Below are positions 1-8,444 of a DNA stretch of 64,000 nt, piece by piece. The notes beneath the pieces are model-generated. The model searched no databases, was not told the origin of the DNA, and saw only the letters and a program-made list of their open reading frames with translations. A program made the translations under genes and the position numbers. Source of the DNA: JAXGXJ01 sp040772905 (GTDB taxonomy: Bacteria; Actinomycetota; Thermoleophilia; RBG-16-64-13); contig JAXGXJ010000014.1 of assembly GCA_040772905.1 (NCBI GenBank), positions 1 to 64,000 of the forward strand, given 5' to 3'. Positions within the stretch are counted from its first letter, which is position 1. Each line of letters begins with the position of its first letter.

Positions 1-966
1 GCGGATGCGGGATTGATCTGCCGCTGATTGGCGCTCCTCAGCGCACAGAAGGCGTGCGAGCCGGGCGCGTGCCGACGCCACTTCGTCCGAGAGCGTCTCC
101 CCGGTCGTGTCACAGAACTCACGCTCACGAACGGCAGCCTCGGCGATATCCATGACCCCCACGAGGGCGCCCCCCTCCATGGCCCACGCCGGCGGACAAG
201 CGTACCGGTCCCCCACGCGTGCTTCCGCGTCGCTGAACGACACCCCATGACCGACGAGCGCCTCATGCAGACCCGTGGCCGGGACTTCACCGTACCTCCC
301 GCCCGCCAAGGTCTCCGCCCCCACTCGCACTACGCCCCCCAGCCCGAGCCCAGGGGCGAGGACCACCGCGGCGGCAGCAAGACGCTCGCCGAAGGCGCTC
401 TCGACCTCGACCACTTCCTTGCCTGGCGATGCTGTGAAAGTGGCGTCCGACCGCCAGCCACCGTCGCAGGCCGTGGCTTCGGCACCTGCACCTACGCTTG
501 CACCCGCCACCATGCGGATATCGGTTATGAGGGCCTGCCGGAACTGCAGGCCCGGCATCTCCTCGAGGGCGCGCTTGCTGTCGATGCTCACCACGCGCCG
601 ATCGACGACCAGGGCCGCTTCGCCTGTGTCCGGGATGAGCGCTGTCTCCAGCCATGCGCTCCGCAGCTCCAAAGGCAAAGAGGCCAGCACCTGCAGCAAT
701 TCGTCCCACTCCCCGGTCGGCGACTCGACCACCGGTCCATGCCCAGGAAGCCCGACCACGTCGAGAGCGCTGCTCACGACCAGCACGTGCGCACCACCCG
801 CAGCGAGCACGGCCGCGCACGCACATCCCGATACCCCACCGCCCACCACGATCACATCCGTGGTGAGGCCGCTGCCTCCCGGGTCTATCGGGGACCACTC
901 TGCGGAGGCCGCAGGATCTTCCGGCCGCGCCGCACCAGTCTGTCCAGAGTCGTTGCCGTACATCAT
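1..966 (-). CDS. Diverged MnmG/GidA-like FAD protein (C-terminus beyond left edge)
   Basis: The frame is open from an ATG at 966 (or 963) to the window edge, at least 322 codons, starting 12 bases after the mnmE stop. An N-terminal dinucleotide-binding motif, VGGGVSGC, is followed by MnmG-like blocks: a VDRRVVSIDSKRALEEMPG stretch, VVLAPGLGLGG, and GGRYGEVPATGL. In bona fide MnmG these correspond to the region before and around TGTFLRG and GRxGE. The conserved MnmG segments CNPAIGG and LKTGTPPR are not recognisable. MnmG normally partners MnmE in modifying wobble uridine 34 of tRNA, and the position next to mnmE fits that. The divergence suggests a paralogue or an altered partner. The call is certain at superfamily level only. 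Confidence 0.6.
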   Translation of the reverse strand, partial: MMYGNDSGQTGAARPEDPAASAEWSPIDPGGSGLTTDVIVVGGGVSGCACAAVLAAGGAHVLVVSSALDVVGLPGHGPVVESPTGEWDELLQVLASLPLELRSAWLETALIPDTGEAALVVDRRVVSIDSKRALEEMPGLQFRQALITDIRMVAGASVGAGAEATACDGGWRSDATFTASPGKEVVEVESAFGERLAAAAVVLAPGLGLGGVVRVGAETLAGGRYGEVPATGLHEALVGHGVSFSDAEARVGDRYACPPAWAMEGGALVGVMDIAEAAVREREFCDTTGETLSDEVASARARLARLLCAEERQSAADQSRIR

Positions 967-978
967 GTTCGAGCCGCC

Positions 979-2484
979 CTACTTGCCGATGCAGAATCGG
1001 CTGAATATCTCGTCCAGCAGATCGGGAGTGAGCTCCTCCCCGGTGATGCGGCCCAGCGCCTGGATGGCGCTGCGCAGGTCTTCGCACACCAGCTCTTCGT
1101 CACCATGTCGCCGAGCGCCTTCAAGAGCGGCCTCCGTGGCGGCCGCCGCTTCGGCGACCAGACTCCGCTGCCGTTCGGTGGCCAGCACCGGCTCCTCCAA
1201 GTGCAGACCGCGGTCGCTGGTCACCAGCCGCTCAATGGTCTGACGCAGCTCGTCCAGACCCTCACCCGTGAGCGAAGACACCGCACAGAGGGGGCCGCTC
1301 ACCACGCTCGTCACCCGCTCCGCGACCTCCGAGCGCCTCGCCTCGCCCACCAGATCGGCCTTGCTGACCACGACGATGCTCCGCGCCGGCTCGAGCTTCC
1401 GGAGCAACTCGTCGTCATCCTCGTCCCACGCGGCCGTCAGGTCGACCACGGCCAGGACCAGATCGGCCTGCTCCATCGCCCGCACCGACCGCTCCACTCC
1501 CAGACGCTCGACGTGGTCCCTGCCTTCACGGATTCCGGCGGTATCGACCAGATGTATGGGGATCCCCCCGATCTCCATGAGTTCCTCGACGGTGTCCCTC
1601 GTCGTCCCGGGGATGTCGGAGACGATGGCCCTTTCACGCATCAGGAGCGCGTTGAGGAGCGAACTCTTGCCCACGTTGGGCTTGCCCACGATCGCCGTCC
1701 GCACCCCCTGTTCGAGGACCCGCCCCACGAATGCGGTCTGCAACAACCGGCGGAGATCGGTCTCGGCAACCTCAAGGCCCTTCTCCACGGCGTCCCAGTC
1801 GAGTTCGTCGACGTCCTCGTCGGAGAAGTCCACGGTCGCTTCTATCTGCGCCAATACATTCACCAACCCGCGCCGCGCCGCCCGTAGACGATCGGAGAGC
1901 CCGCCTTCCAACTGGCGCAGGGAAGCACGCAGGGCCCCCGAACTCCGCGCTGCCACGATGGCGGCCACGCTCTCCGCCTGCGTCAGGTCGATGCGGCCGT
2001 TCAAGAAGGCCCGGCGTGTGAACTCGCCGGGCTCGGCCAGACGGGCGCCCAGCCTCACCAGCAAACGCAGCACAGCCCGCTGGGCCACCGGGCCGCCGTG
2101 GCAGTTGATCTCCACCACGTCCTCGCGCGTGTAGGTGCGCGGTGCCCGCATCACGCTCACCATGGCTTCATCCACCGTCTGCCCGTCGGACATGTCGACT
2201 ACATGACCGTAATGCATACGGTGAGAGTCCCCAGAGAGCGCTCCCCCACTCGCGGGGCGGAACACCTTGCCCGCGATTTCAAGGGCCTGAGGTCCGCTCA
2301 GCCTCACGATGCCGATGGCTCCCCGCCCGGTGGCGGTGGATACCGCCACTATGGTGTCCTCATCCCACGCCTCAGGCGATGGTTGAGACTCCCAAGGCAG
2401 GGCAGGGTCAAGGTTCATGCGCTCCTCGAAGGTCATATCCGTCTGTGTGCCACCAGTCCCTGGTCCCGGTCCACGCCGGACCAC
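979..2484 (-). CDS. mnmE: tRNA uridine-5-carboxymethylaminomethyl modification GTPase MnmE
   Basis: GTPase subunit of the tRNA wobble-uridine modification enzyme (with MnmG), cytoplasmic. Counting from the longest start, the N-terminal folate-binding domain covers about residues 43-160. The helical domain surrounds the G domain, which has P-loop GKPNVGKS at 267-274, IPGTTRD near 291 and DTAG at 314-317. The protein ends in CIGK, the C-x-G-K tail containing the catalytic cysteine, so it looks complete and functional. The start is uncertain: ATG codons at 2436 and 2418 give a more typical N-terminus, and the latter has GAGGAG just upstream. It lies 3 bases after jag in the rpmH-to-mnmE operon. 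Confidence 0.95.
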   Translation of the reverse strand: MVRRGPGPGTGGTQTDMTFEERMNLDPALPWESQPSPEAWDEDTIVAVSTATGRGAIGIVRLSGPQALEIAGKVFRPASGGALSGDSHRMHYGHVVDMSDGQTVDEAMVSVMRAPRTYTREDVVEINCHGGPVAQRAVLRLLVRLGARLAEPGEFTRRAFLNGRIDLTQAESVAAIVAARSSGALRASLRQLEGGLSDRLRAARRGLVNVLAQIEATVDFSDEDVDELDWDAVEKGLEVAETDLRRLLQTAFVGRVLEQGVRTAIVGKPNVGKSSLLNALLMRERAIVSDIPGTTRDTVEELMEIGGIPIHLVDTAGIREGRDHVERLGVERSVRAMEQADLVLAVVDLTAAWDEDDDELLRKLEPARSIVVVSKADLVGEARRSEVAERVTSVVSGPLCAVSSLTGEGLDELRQTIERLVTSDRGLHLEEPVLATERQRSLVAEAAAATEAALEGARRHGDEELVCEDLRSAIQALGRITGEELTPDLLDEIFSRFCIGK

Positions 2485-2487
2485 GGA

Positions 2488-3279
2488 TCAACGCAACGGT
2501 GTGATGACCACCGACCGGTTGGGTTCCCGCCCTTGGCTGGCGGTCTCCACGTCGTCTCTGCCCTTGAGCGTGAGATGGACGATCTTCCGCTCAGCCGGGG
2601 TCATGGGAGCCAACTGCACGGGACGCCCCCGCTTCACGGCCTCTTGCGCCTTTCGGATGGCGACGCGTTCGATCTGCCGTTGGCGGCGCTCCTTGTATCC
2701 TTCGGCATCGAGTTCCACATGCTTGCGCGAATGTAGTCCGGGGAACACGGCGATGCTGGCCAGATACTCCACGGCGTCAATGGTCTGGCCCCGGCGCCCG
2801 ATGAGGATGCCCAGGTCTTCTCCGGTGATCTCGGCGTGCAGTTCCTCCGGGCTTTCTGTGATGCGGATCTGCGCGTCCAACCCGAACTCCCGAAGCACCC
2901 GCTCGAGGAATGCGCGCAGACGACCAGCTTCGTCCTTCTCGGTGAGCCCCGGAGGAGACGCGTAGTCCTCTTCATAGTCCTCATCCTCGGACAAGAGGAG
3001 TTCCTCGGGCTGGGAGTCGTCTGGCGGGCCGAAGAAGTCGAGCGCCTCTTCAGTGAGGGCCACCTCTACCACGGCATCGACAGCGCCGACCCCCATGAAC
3101 CCTTCTTCGGGCGGGATGATGATGGTCACCTCATACTGGTCCTCGGCCAACTCGCCGGGGGCGAAATCGAGCTCAGCCAGAGCCCTCTGTACCGCCAGCT
3201 CCACTGTCCGACCGCTGGCTTGGGCCAGTTGCCGCCTTCCCTTGTTTCCCGATCTGTTCGCCACTGCTCTTGCCTCCAC
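2488..3279 (-). CDS. jag: Jag/KhpB RNA-binding protein (Jag_N-KH-R3H)
   Basis: Predicted single-stranded-nucleic-acid-binding protein of the SpoIIIJ-associated (Jag/KhpB) family, which acts with YidC-linked envelope and cell-division control. Visible are an N-terminal Jag_N segment (SGRTVELAVQRAL), an acidic linker (SEDEDYEEDYASPP), a KH domain with the loop IGRRG, and an R3H motif (RKIVH) near the C-terminus. The GTG start at 3279 makes the gene overlap the yidC 3' end by 107 bases. A second GTG at 3264 would shorten the overlap slightly. Both frames are constrained there because YidC ends in a low-complexity basic tail. The order yidC-jag-mnmE is conserved in many Gram-positive origins. Confidence 0.93.
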   Translation of the reverse strand: MEARAVANRSGNKGRRQLAQASGRTVELAVQRALAELDFAPGELAEDQYEVTIIIPPEEGFMGVGAVDAVVEVALTEEALDFFGPPDDSQPEELLLSEDEDYEEDYASPPGLTEKDEAGRLRAFLERVLREFGLDAQIRITESPEELHAEITGEDLGILIGRRGQTIDAVEYLASIAVFPGLHSRKHVELDAEGYKERRQRQIERVAIRKAQEAVKRGRPVQLAPMTPAERKIVHLTLKGRDDVETASQGREPNRSVVITPLR

Positions 3280-4387
3280 TCTTCCCGGCCGGCGCCTTGC
3301 TCGGATCCGCCTTGGCAGGGGTCGTTTTCGCAGGGGTGCTCTTCGGGCCCGGCCCGCTCTTCGTCACGGCCCCCTTGGCAGGGCCGCTTTTGGGGGGAGC
3401 GGCCGGGGTATTCTTCACGGGGGCGCCTTTGCCGGGTACGGCCTTGGCCGGCGCCGTCTTGGTGGGAGTCTTGCCGGGACCCGCCTTGGCGGGAGCCGAC
3501 TTGCCCGGTGGCGTCTTGCCCGGGGCCCCTTTGCCCGCGACGGTCTTGCCCGCGACGGTCTTGCCCGAAGACGTCTTGGCGGGAATCGACTTACCGCCGG
3601 CCGTCTTCCCACCGGCAGAGGCCTTCCCTGGGACCGGCTTGCCGGCATTCCCCTTGCCGCCGGTGGTCTTCCCGGCGTCTCCATCGGTGACGGCCACCGG
3701 GACAGGCACGACCTTCTCCATGAAGAACTGCTGGGCGATGGTCCACACGTTGGAAGTCACCCAGTAGATGAAGAGGCCGGCGGGCCACTTGCCGATGAAC
3801 ATGAAGATACCCACGATCACCGGCATGAAGTAGGCGATCATCTTCTGCTGGCCCGGGCTCTTCCTCGCGGTCTGCCACGAAGCCACGAACTGGCTGGCCA
3901 TGTAGACGAACATGAGAACGTAATCGAACTTGGTGATGTCCCTGATCCACAGCCAGCCTACGAGTGGACCGACGAACACGCCGGCGTACGAAGCGTGGCC
4001 GAGGACCTCCGCGGACGGATCTGCCATGCCCGCCCAGCGCAACATGTAGTAGAGGCCGAGGAACACCGGCATCTGCAACAGCAGCGGGAGACACGACCCG
4101 AACGGACTCACCTTGTTCGCCTGGTAGAACTCCATGGTCTTACGGTTGAGGAGTTCCCGATCGTCCTTGTACTTCTGCTGCAACTCCTTGATCTGCGGCG
4201 CCAACGCCTGCATGGCCCGCATGCTCTTCAGTTGCCGCCAGGTGAGCGGTATGAGGATGATCCGCACGATGATGGTGAGGACCACGATGGACCACGACCA
4301 GCTGATGCTCAGGTTGTTATGGAGGAACTCGAGCAGCCAGAAGAAGGCGCCGCTCAGCGGTCCAAAAATACTCCCCATGGTATCCAT
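3173..4387 (-). CDS. yidC: Membrane protein insertase YidC with long Lys/Pro/Ala/Gly tail
   Basis: Insertase for integral membrane proteins (YidC/Oxa1/Alb3). The core of about 215 residues has a first transmembrane segment with the conserved hydrophilic-groove arginine (R42 in VRIILIPL). A cytoplasmic coiled hairpin (QALAPQIKELQQKY) and four further hydrophobic segments follow. After residue 235 or so it carries an unusually long tail of about 165 residues built from repeated GKTxxGK, PGKxAPAK and TPAK units, strongly basic. Basic tails on YidC homologues are known to aid ribosome binding; this one is far longer than usual. The 3' end overlaps jag. The start ATG directly follows the yidD stop. 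Confidence 0.95.
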   Translation of the reverse strand: MDTMGSIFGPLSGAFFWLLEFLHNNLSISWSWSIVVLTIIVRIILIPLTWRQLKSMRAMQALAPQIKELQQKYKDDRELLNRKTMEFYQANKVSPFGSCLPLLLQMPVFLGLYYMLRWAGMADPSAEVLGHASYAGVFVGPLVGWLWIRDITKFDYVLMFVYMASQFVASWQTARKSPGQQKMIAYFMPVIVGIFMFIGKWPAGLFIYWVTSNVWTIAQQFFMEKVVPVPVAVTDGDAGKTTGGKGNAGKPVPGKASAGGKTAGGKSIPAKTSSGKTVAGKTVAGKGAPGKTPPGKSAPAKAGPGKTPTKTAPAKAVPGKGAPVKNTPAAPPKSGPAKGAVTKSGPGPKSTPAKTTPAKADPSKAPAGKSGGKSSGEQIGKQGKAATGPSQRSDSGAGGTEGSG

Positions 4388-4654
4388 CTAGCCGCGCACC
4401 TGCTGTTCTCCGCGAGGTTTGAAGAGCCTCTGCGCATCCACTGGATCGTATCCGCCGTAGCTGAGGGGGTTGCAGCGCAGGAGCCGCCAGGAGGCCAGCA
4501 CCAGGCCGCGGGCCACGCCGTACCGACGCAACGCGTCAACAGCGTACTGGCTGCACGTGGGATGGTACTTGCACGAACGTGGCAGTGCCGGGGAGATGAC
4601 GGTCTGGTAGGCGCGGATGAGCCCCAGAAGCAGGGACTTCACCGGATTGCGCAT
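4388..4654 (-). CDS. yidD: Membrane protein insertion efficiency factor YidD
   Basis: Small protein of about 88 residues of the YidD family (DUF37), thought to assist YidC-dependent insertion at the inner face of the membrane. The family signature is clear: YQTVISPALPRSCKYHPTCS followed by YAVDAL and CNPLSYGGYDPV, including the conserved cysteines. The preferred start is the ATG at 4654 (MRNPVKSL). An upstream in-frame codon at 4705 would add 17 residues with no family match. It lies between rnpA and yidC and abuts yidC directly, as is usual in this operon. Confidence 0.92.
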   Translation of the reverse strand: MRNPVKSLLLGLIRAYQTVISPALPRSCKYHPTCSQYAVDALRRYGVARGLVLASWRLLRCNPLSYGGYDPVDAQRLFKPRGEQQVRG

Positions 4655-4701
4655 CCATTCACGCGTGGACGCGGATCGCGACCCGTGCGCAGGCCCGAGT
4701 G

Positions 4702-5100
4702 TCACTGTTGTTCCCGTCGTTCCTCCCGCACGCCAGAGAGGCCCGCCTTGCGGAAGACCTCGATCACCTTAGCTTCAACCGCGGGGTAGCCATCGCTCTC
4801 GAGCAACTCGACAAGCGGAGACCGCGCGATAAGGACGAAATCCATGTTCCCCCTGAAAGACTGCGCATTGGCGCGGAACGCTTCTCGCAAGACTCGTTTG
4901 ATGCGGTTCCTCTCGACCGCTCCGCCCAGACGCTTCGAGACCGAGAATCCGACCCTCGATACATCCTGAGCCTCCCCCGGCGCAGCCGCAGAACGGTCGA
5001 AATAGTATAGGACCAGATACCTGTTGGCAACCGACCGGCCCGCGCGATATACGCGGGCGAAGTCGTCGGATCGTGATAATCGGCCCCGCGACCGATTCAC
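4702..5100 (-). CDS. rnpA: Ribonuclease P protein component
   Basis: Protein subunit of RNase P, which processes the 5' ends of precursor tRNAs together with the catalytic RNA. At 132 residues it is of typical length. It shows the N-terminal hydrophobic patch and the RNR motif region (GGAVERNRIKRVLREAFR) that contacts the RNA. Translation starts at a GTG (5098-5100) 7 bases after the rpmH stop, the usual rpmH-rnpA arrangement. Confidence 0.95.
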   Translation of the reverse strand: MNRSRGRLSRSDDFARVYRAGRSVANRYLVLYYFDRSAAAPGEAQDVSRVGFSVSKRLGGAVERNRIKRVLREAFRANAQSFRGNMDFVLIARSPLVELLESDGYPAVEAKVIEVFRKAGLSGVREERREQQ

Positions 5101-5107
5101 GACGAGG

Positions 5108-5242
5108 TTATGCTGAGAGGCGCTTGCGACCTTTGTCGCGCCGGCGCTTGAGCACAGCCCTGCCTGCGCGGGTAGCCATACGGGCGCGGAACCCGTGCGT
5201 CTTCTTGCGCTTCCGCTTGTTCGGCTGGTACGTCCTCTTCAC
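5108..5242 (-). CDS. rpmH: 50S ribosomal protein L34
   Basis: A 44-codon gene with a GTG start at 5240-5242. It translates to a highly basic protein beginning MKRTYQPNKRKRKKTHGF and ending in RKRLSA, an essentially canonical L34. A GAGGG ribosome-binding site sits just upstream of the GTG. It is the first gene of the rpmH-rnpA-yidD-yidC-jag-mnmE operon, expressed from the promoter at 5336-5364. Confidence 0.96.
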   Translation of the reverse strand: MKRTYQPNKRKRKKTHGFRARMATRAGRAVLKRRRDKGRKRLSA

Positions 5243-5335
5243 GTTCCCTCGCTTATGGCTATAGGGCCGCAGGCCATCGCCTCTTGCAGACCCTTGTGAC
5301 AGACAATAAAGAACTCAACATACAAAGGGCGGCGA

Positions 5336-5364
5336 AGTATACAAGTCCGACAAGCCCGCGTCAA
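5336..5364 (-). promoter_or_regulatory. Sigma70-type promoter of the rpmH operon
   Basis: On the minus strand TTGACG (5359-5364) is separated by exactly 17 bases from TATACT (5336-5341). This is the best housekeeping-type promoter in the window. It would start transcription near 5329 and give a leader of roughly 87 bases before rpmH. Confidence 0.75.
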
Positions 5365-6040
5365 ATCCCGGCCGGCACCAAGACCGGGCAGTTAAGGGAT
5401 GCCCCCGTGGACCTCGCCGGGGCACCGGCGCGGGTGGAATCATGACCGCGTCATGCCACGAGACCGCGCCTCACCTTCTTATTGAGTGAGGGTCGTGCGC
5501 CCACAGCGTCCGCTGACAACCATCCTCCACAGCAGCGTCCACTCCTCAGAGGCCGGGTGTGCCACTTTCCCCGGATTTGTCCACATTTTCCACAGACGGC
5601 TGTGTACGCTCACGGCAGGGAGCCGCTTCTGCCCCCCGCGGACCTCGTCCAGGGGGAGCGAACGGAGACTCCGTGGCCTCACATCGCTCCCATTGTGGCC
5701 CTCTCGAGAGTCCCGGAGCGCGCCACGATTGCTGCCTCTCCGCACCTTCCCGCCCTCGATCGCCGCCACCGCACGCCTATGGAGCCCCCGGCCCGAGTCC
5801 TGCCCCGGCGGGTATACACCCGCCGGAACCTACTTTCCCCAGTTTCAACAGAAAGTGTGCAGTTAGCGGGGTTCTCGTTCTACGTTTCTCCACGTTTTCC
5901 ACAGCTGTGGACATAACTGTGGATATTAATGACGTTTTGCCTGCTCCCAGGCGGTCAGGCTGCGCTGAAACATGGCCATAGCATGCCCGCCCCCAGGACA
6001 AAAACGCGCTATTTCCATGGAGAGAGGGGTCGCCCGGCTG

Positions 6041-6069
6041 TGGAAAATGGTGAGACGTCTGGCTAGAAT
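6041..6069 (+). promoter_or_regulatory. Candidate promoter of the ATPase-dnaA transcript overlapping a DnaA box
   Basis: TGGAAA (6041-6046), 17-base spacer, TAGAAT (6064-6069). The -35 element lies inside the inverted DnaA box TGTGGAAAA (6039-6047), which would let DnaA repress its own transcription. The -35 is weak, so this is tentative. Confidence 0.4.
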
Positions 6070-6142
6070 GGCATGGCTCTTGCGGAACCGACTCCACGCC
6101 GCCCAGGCCTTGCGCCGGGCCTCTCAGGAGGGGACCTTCCCG

Positions 6143-6949
6143 ATGTTCCACGGACAGCACATCCCTGGGGATGGAGGGGCTGAGACCGCGCCCGCTCCGG
6201 CAACCACCGCCGGCGCGGGCGACCTTGTCGGCGCACCTGCCCGCATCGCCGTCTACCCCCAGCGTCACGCCATCCCCGAGGTGTTCCACGTGCCCGTCGA
6301 CCGCGCCGTGGACGGGAGTCTGCCCGGGCTCATCGACGAGTTGGCCGCCAAGACCCATGATCTGGCGCGCGCCCAGGGTGGCCGGCTCCCCATGGACATC
6401 CTGCACGAACTCGTGAGCAACCTGGTGCACGCGTCCTTCTCCGAGGTGGTCATCAGCATCCTCGACGGCGGCAACACCGTCAGCATCAGCGACCGCGGTC
6501 CCGGCATCCCAGACAAGCGCACCGCCGTCCGCGCCGGCTTCACCTCAGCCGACAGCCGGCTCAAGCAGTACATACGCGGTGTGGGATCGGGCCTGGCCCT
6601 GGTTACGGAACGCGTCCGGCGCATGGGCGGCAGCCTGGAGATAGAGGACAACATCATGGGGGGCACGGTGGTCACGGTGCACGTGGACCCCGACCCCACG
6701 CAGGAGGCGCTCGCGCCCACAGCCGTCCCGGCCTATAATCTGTCCGACCGTCAGCTGAAGACGCTACTGCTGACGGTGGAGCTCGCTCCCGTGGGGCCCA
6801 CGCGCATCGCGCGAGAGTTGGGGGTGGCGACTTCGACCGCGTACCGAGACTTGACTTTCCTTGAAGAAGCGGGGCTCGTCGTGTCTCAGGCCACAGGCCG
6901 CCGGTCGGTGAGCGACGCAGGGCTGGCGTACGTGAACGCCTTGCTGTGA
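6143..6949 (+). CDS. HATPase-domain protein with C-terminal winged helix, upstream of dnaA
   Basis: The start ATG at 6143 has a strong AGGAGGGG at 6127-6134; the frame is open upstream into the origin but that part is unlikely to be translated. The 268-residue product has a GHKL/histidine-kinase-type ATPase domain with N box (HELVSNLVHA), G1 box (DRGPGIPD) and G2 box (GVGSGLALV). No phospho-acceptor helix or receiver domain is visible. A winged helix-turn-helix follows (PTRIARELGVATSTAYRDL, then a hydrophobic wing). This looks like an ATP-binding DNA-binding regulator. Sitting between the DnaA boxes and dnaA, with only 36 bases to dnaA, it is probably co-transcribed with it. The function is unknown; an origin or envelope regulator is possible. 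Confidence 0.8.
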   Translation: MFHGQHIPGDGGAETAPAPATTAGAGDLVGAPARIAVYPQRHAIPEVFHVPVDRAVDGSLPGLIDELAAKTHDLARAQGGRLPMDILHELVSNLVHASFSEVVISILDGGNTVSISDRGPGIPDKRTAVRAGFTSADSRLKQYIRGVGSGLALVTERVRRMGGSLEIEDNIMGGTVVTVHVDPDPTQEALAPTAVPAYNLSDRQLKTLLLTVELAPVGPTRIARELGVATSTAYRDLTFLEEAGLVVSQATGRRSVSDAGLAYVNALL

Positions 6950-6985
6950 CCATGGCCTGGAAACCCTTAGGCTGGAGAAGGGATC

Positions 6986-8434
6986 TTGGATAGGCAGGCT
7001 ATCGATCCGATCTGGGGCCAAGCCCTTGAGTACATATCCAATCAGGTCAACGAGGGGACCTTCCGCATCTGGTTCGAGCCCACGGTGGGTCTGGGCCTGA
7101 AAGAAGGTGTCTACTCCATCGGCGTGGCCTCCGACTTCGCTAAGGACTGGATAGACCACCGCTTCCGCAAGACAATCGCCGAGGCCGTCTCCCATGTCGT
7201 GGGGGAAGCCGTCCGCTGCGAGATCGTGGTCTCGCCCGAGCTGTCGCGTGTGCTGTTCCAGGACGACGCAGCCCGATCTCCCCACGCGCCCGCGCCCCCC
7301 GTCGGTGGGGTGGGCGCACCGGGCGCACCTCCTTCCCCTGGCGATCCCCCTGTCGAGACACGGGTCGCGACCACGGGTCCACACCCTGCCACTTCTGTCC
7401 CTGCGGCCAACGGTCTGCTCGAGAAGTACACCTTCGACACGTTCGTCATCGGTCAGTCGAACCGCTTCGCGCACGCCGCCGCCCTGGCTGCCGCCGAGAC
7501 ACCGGGCACACAGTACAACCCCCTGTTCATCTACGGAGGCGTGGGCTTGGGCAAGACCCACCTCCTGCAAGCCGTGGGCTGGTATGTGCTCCGTCATCAC
7601 CCCGGACTGCAGGTGAAGTACGTCACCCTGGAGACCTTCACCAACGACTTCATAAACTCGTTGCGCGAAGACAGCATCGAGGGCTTCAAAGCGAAGTACC
7701 GCACCATCGATGTACTCCTCATCGACGATATCCAATTCTTGCAGAAGAAGGAGCAGACGCAGGAAGAGTTCTTCCACACCTTCAATACTCTATATGACGC
7801 GCAGAAGCAGATCGTCATCACCTCTGACCGCCATCCCAAGGGGTTGGCCACTCTTGAAGACCGGCTGGTCTCACGTTTCGAATGGGGTCTGATCACCGAC
7901 ATACAGCCGCCCGACCTGGAGACCCGCGTGGCCATCCTGCAGAAGAAGGTGCGGGCCGACGGTATCGATCTGGCCGAGGACGATGTGCTCATGCTCATTG
8001 CATCACGGGTTCCCAGCAACATCCGCGAACTCGAAGGATGCCTCACACGGGTGGTGGCCTTCTCGTCGTTCACGAAACGCCCCATCACCGTAGACCTCGC
8101 CCGCGAAGTCCTCAAAGACATGCCCGAGACTTCGGCCACGCGAATCACGGTGGATCTCATCCTGTCATCGGTCGCTGATGCCACCAACATCTCCGTCACC
8201 GAGATCACCGGCGATAAACGCACCCGCGCAGTCGTGGAGGCTCGGCACCTCGCTATGTACTTGGCTCGAGAACTCACCGACTCCAGCCTTCCCAAGATCG
8301 GTGAACGTATGGGGGGGCGTGATCACACCACCGTCATCCATGCGGTGGAGAAGATCACCAAGTTGATGTCTGAGAACCGCAGCGTCTACAACCAGGTGCA
8401 GTCACTCACCACCAAGATCAAGAGTGCGCAGTGA
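6986..8434 (+). CDS. dnaA: Chromosomal replication initiator protein DnaA
   Basis: AAA+ initiator that binds DnaA boxes and melts the origin. The 482 residues show an N-terminal DnaB/partner-interaction domain, a variable Pro-rich linker (about residues 93-135) and an AAA+ core with Walker A GGVGLGKTH (184-192) and Walker B LLIDDIQFL (about 243-251). A C-terminal helix-turn-helix carries the DnaA signature GRDHTTVIHA. The TTG start at 6986 is preceded by GGAGAAGGG. The length is normal and nothing is missing. Weak DnaA-box-like sites both upstream and downstream suggest autoregulation. Confidence 0.98.
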   Translation: MDRQAIDPIWGQALEYISNQVNEGTFRIWFEPTVGLGLKEGVYSIGVASDFAKDWIDHRFRKTIAEAVSHVVGEAVRCEIVVSPELSRVLFQDDAARSPHAPAPPVGGVGAPGAPPSPGDPPVETRVATTGPHPATSVPAANGLLEKYTFDTFVIGQSNRFAHAAALAAAETPGTQYNPLFIYGGVGLGKTHLLQAVGWYVLRHHPGLQVKYVTLETFTNDFINSLREDSIEGFKAKYRTIDVLLIDDIQFLQKKEQTQEEFFHTFNTLYDAQKQIVITSDRHPKGLATLEDRLVSRFEWGLITDIQPPDLETRVAILQKKVRADGIDLAEDDVLMLIASRVPSNIRELEGCLTRVVAFSSFTKRPITVDLAREVLKDMPETSATRITVDLILSSVADATNISVTEITGDKRTRAVVEARHLAMYLARELTDSSLPKIGERMGGRDHTTVIHAVEKITKLMSENRSVYNQVQSLTTKIKSAQ

Positions 8435-8444
8435 CCGCAGACCA

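Larger units (their letters stand above)
5243..6142. other. oriC: Putative origin of replication (oriC) region, rpmH to dnaA side
   Basis: A 900-base non-coding stretch between divergently oriented rpmH and the dnaA-side genes. DnaA-box-like nonamers seen: TTGTCCACA (5577-5585) directly followed by TTTTCCACA (5586-5594); TTTTCCACA (5895-5903); inverted TGTGGACAT (5906-5914); inverted TGTGGATAT (5918-5926); inverted TGTGGAAAA (6039-6047). The consensus is TTATCCACA. A short AT-richer stretch (ATATTAATGACGTTTTG) follows the middle cluster and could be an unwinding element. The first 120 bases hold the rpmH promoter; between about 5600 and 5880 I see nothing specific. The location matches known bacterial origins, but a GC-skew check cannot be done here. 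Confidence 0.7.

Noticed and set aside
28..1887. Long plus-strand open frame of 619 codons across the GidA-like and mnmE genes
   Set aside because: It is antisense to two conserved genes, its composition is that of a GC-rich shadow frame, and it has no recognisable domain.
5972..6142. Extension of the ATPase/winged-helix gene into the origin
   Set aside because: The strong AGGAGGGG at 6127-6134 fits ATG 6143, and the extension would translate through a DnaA box and the candidate promoter.
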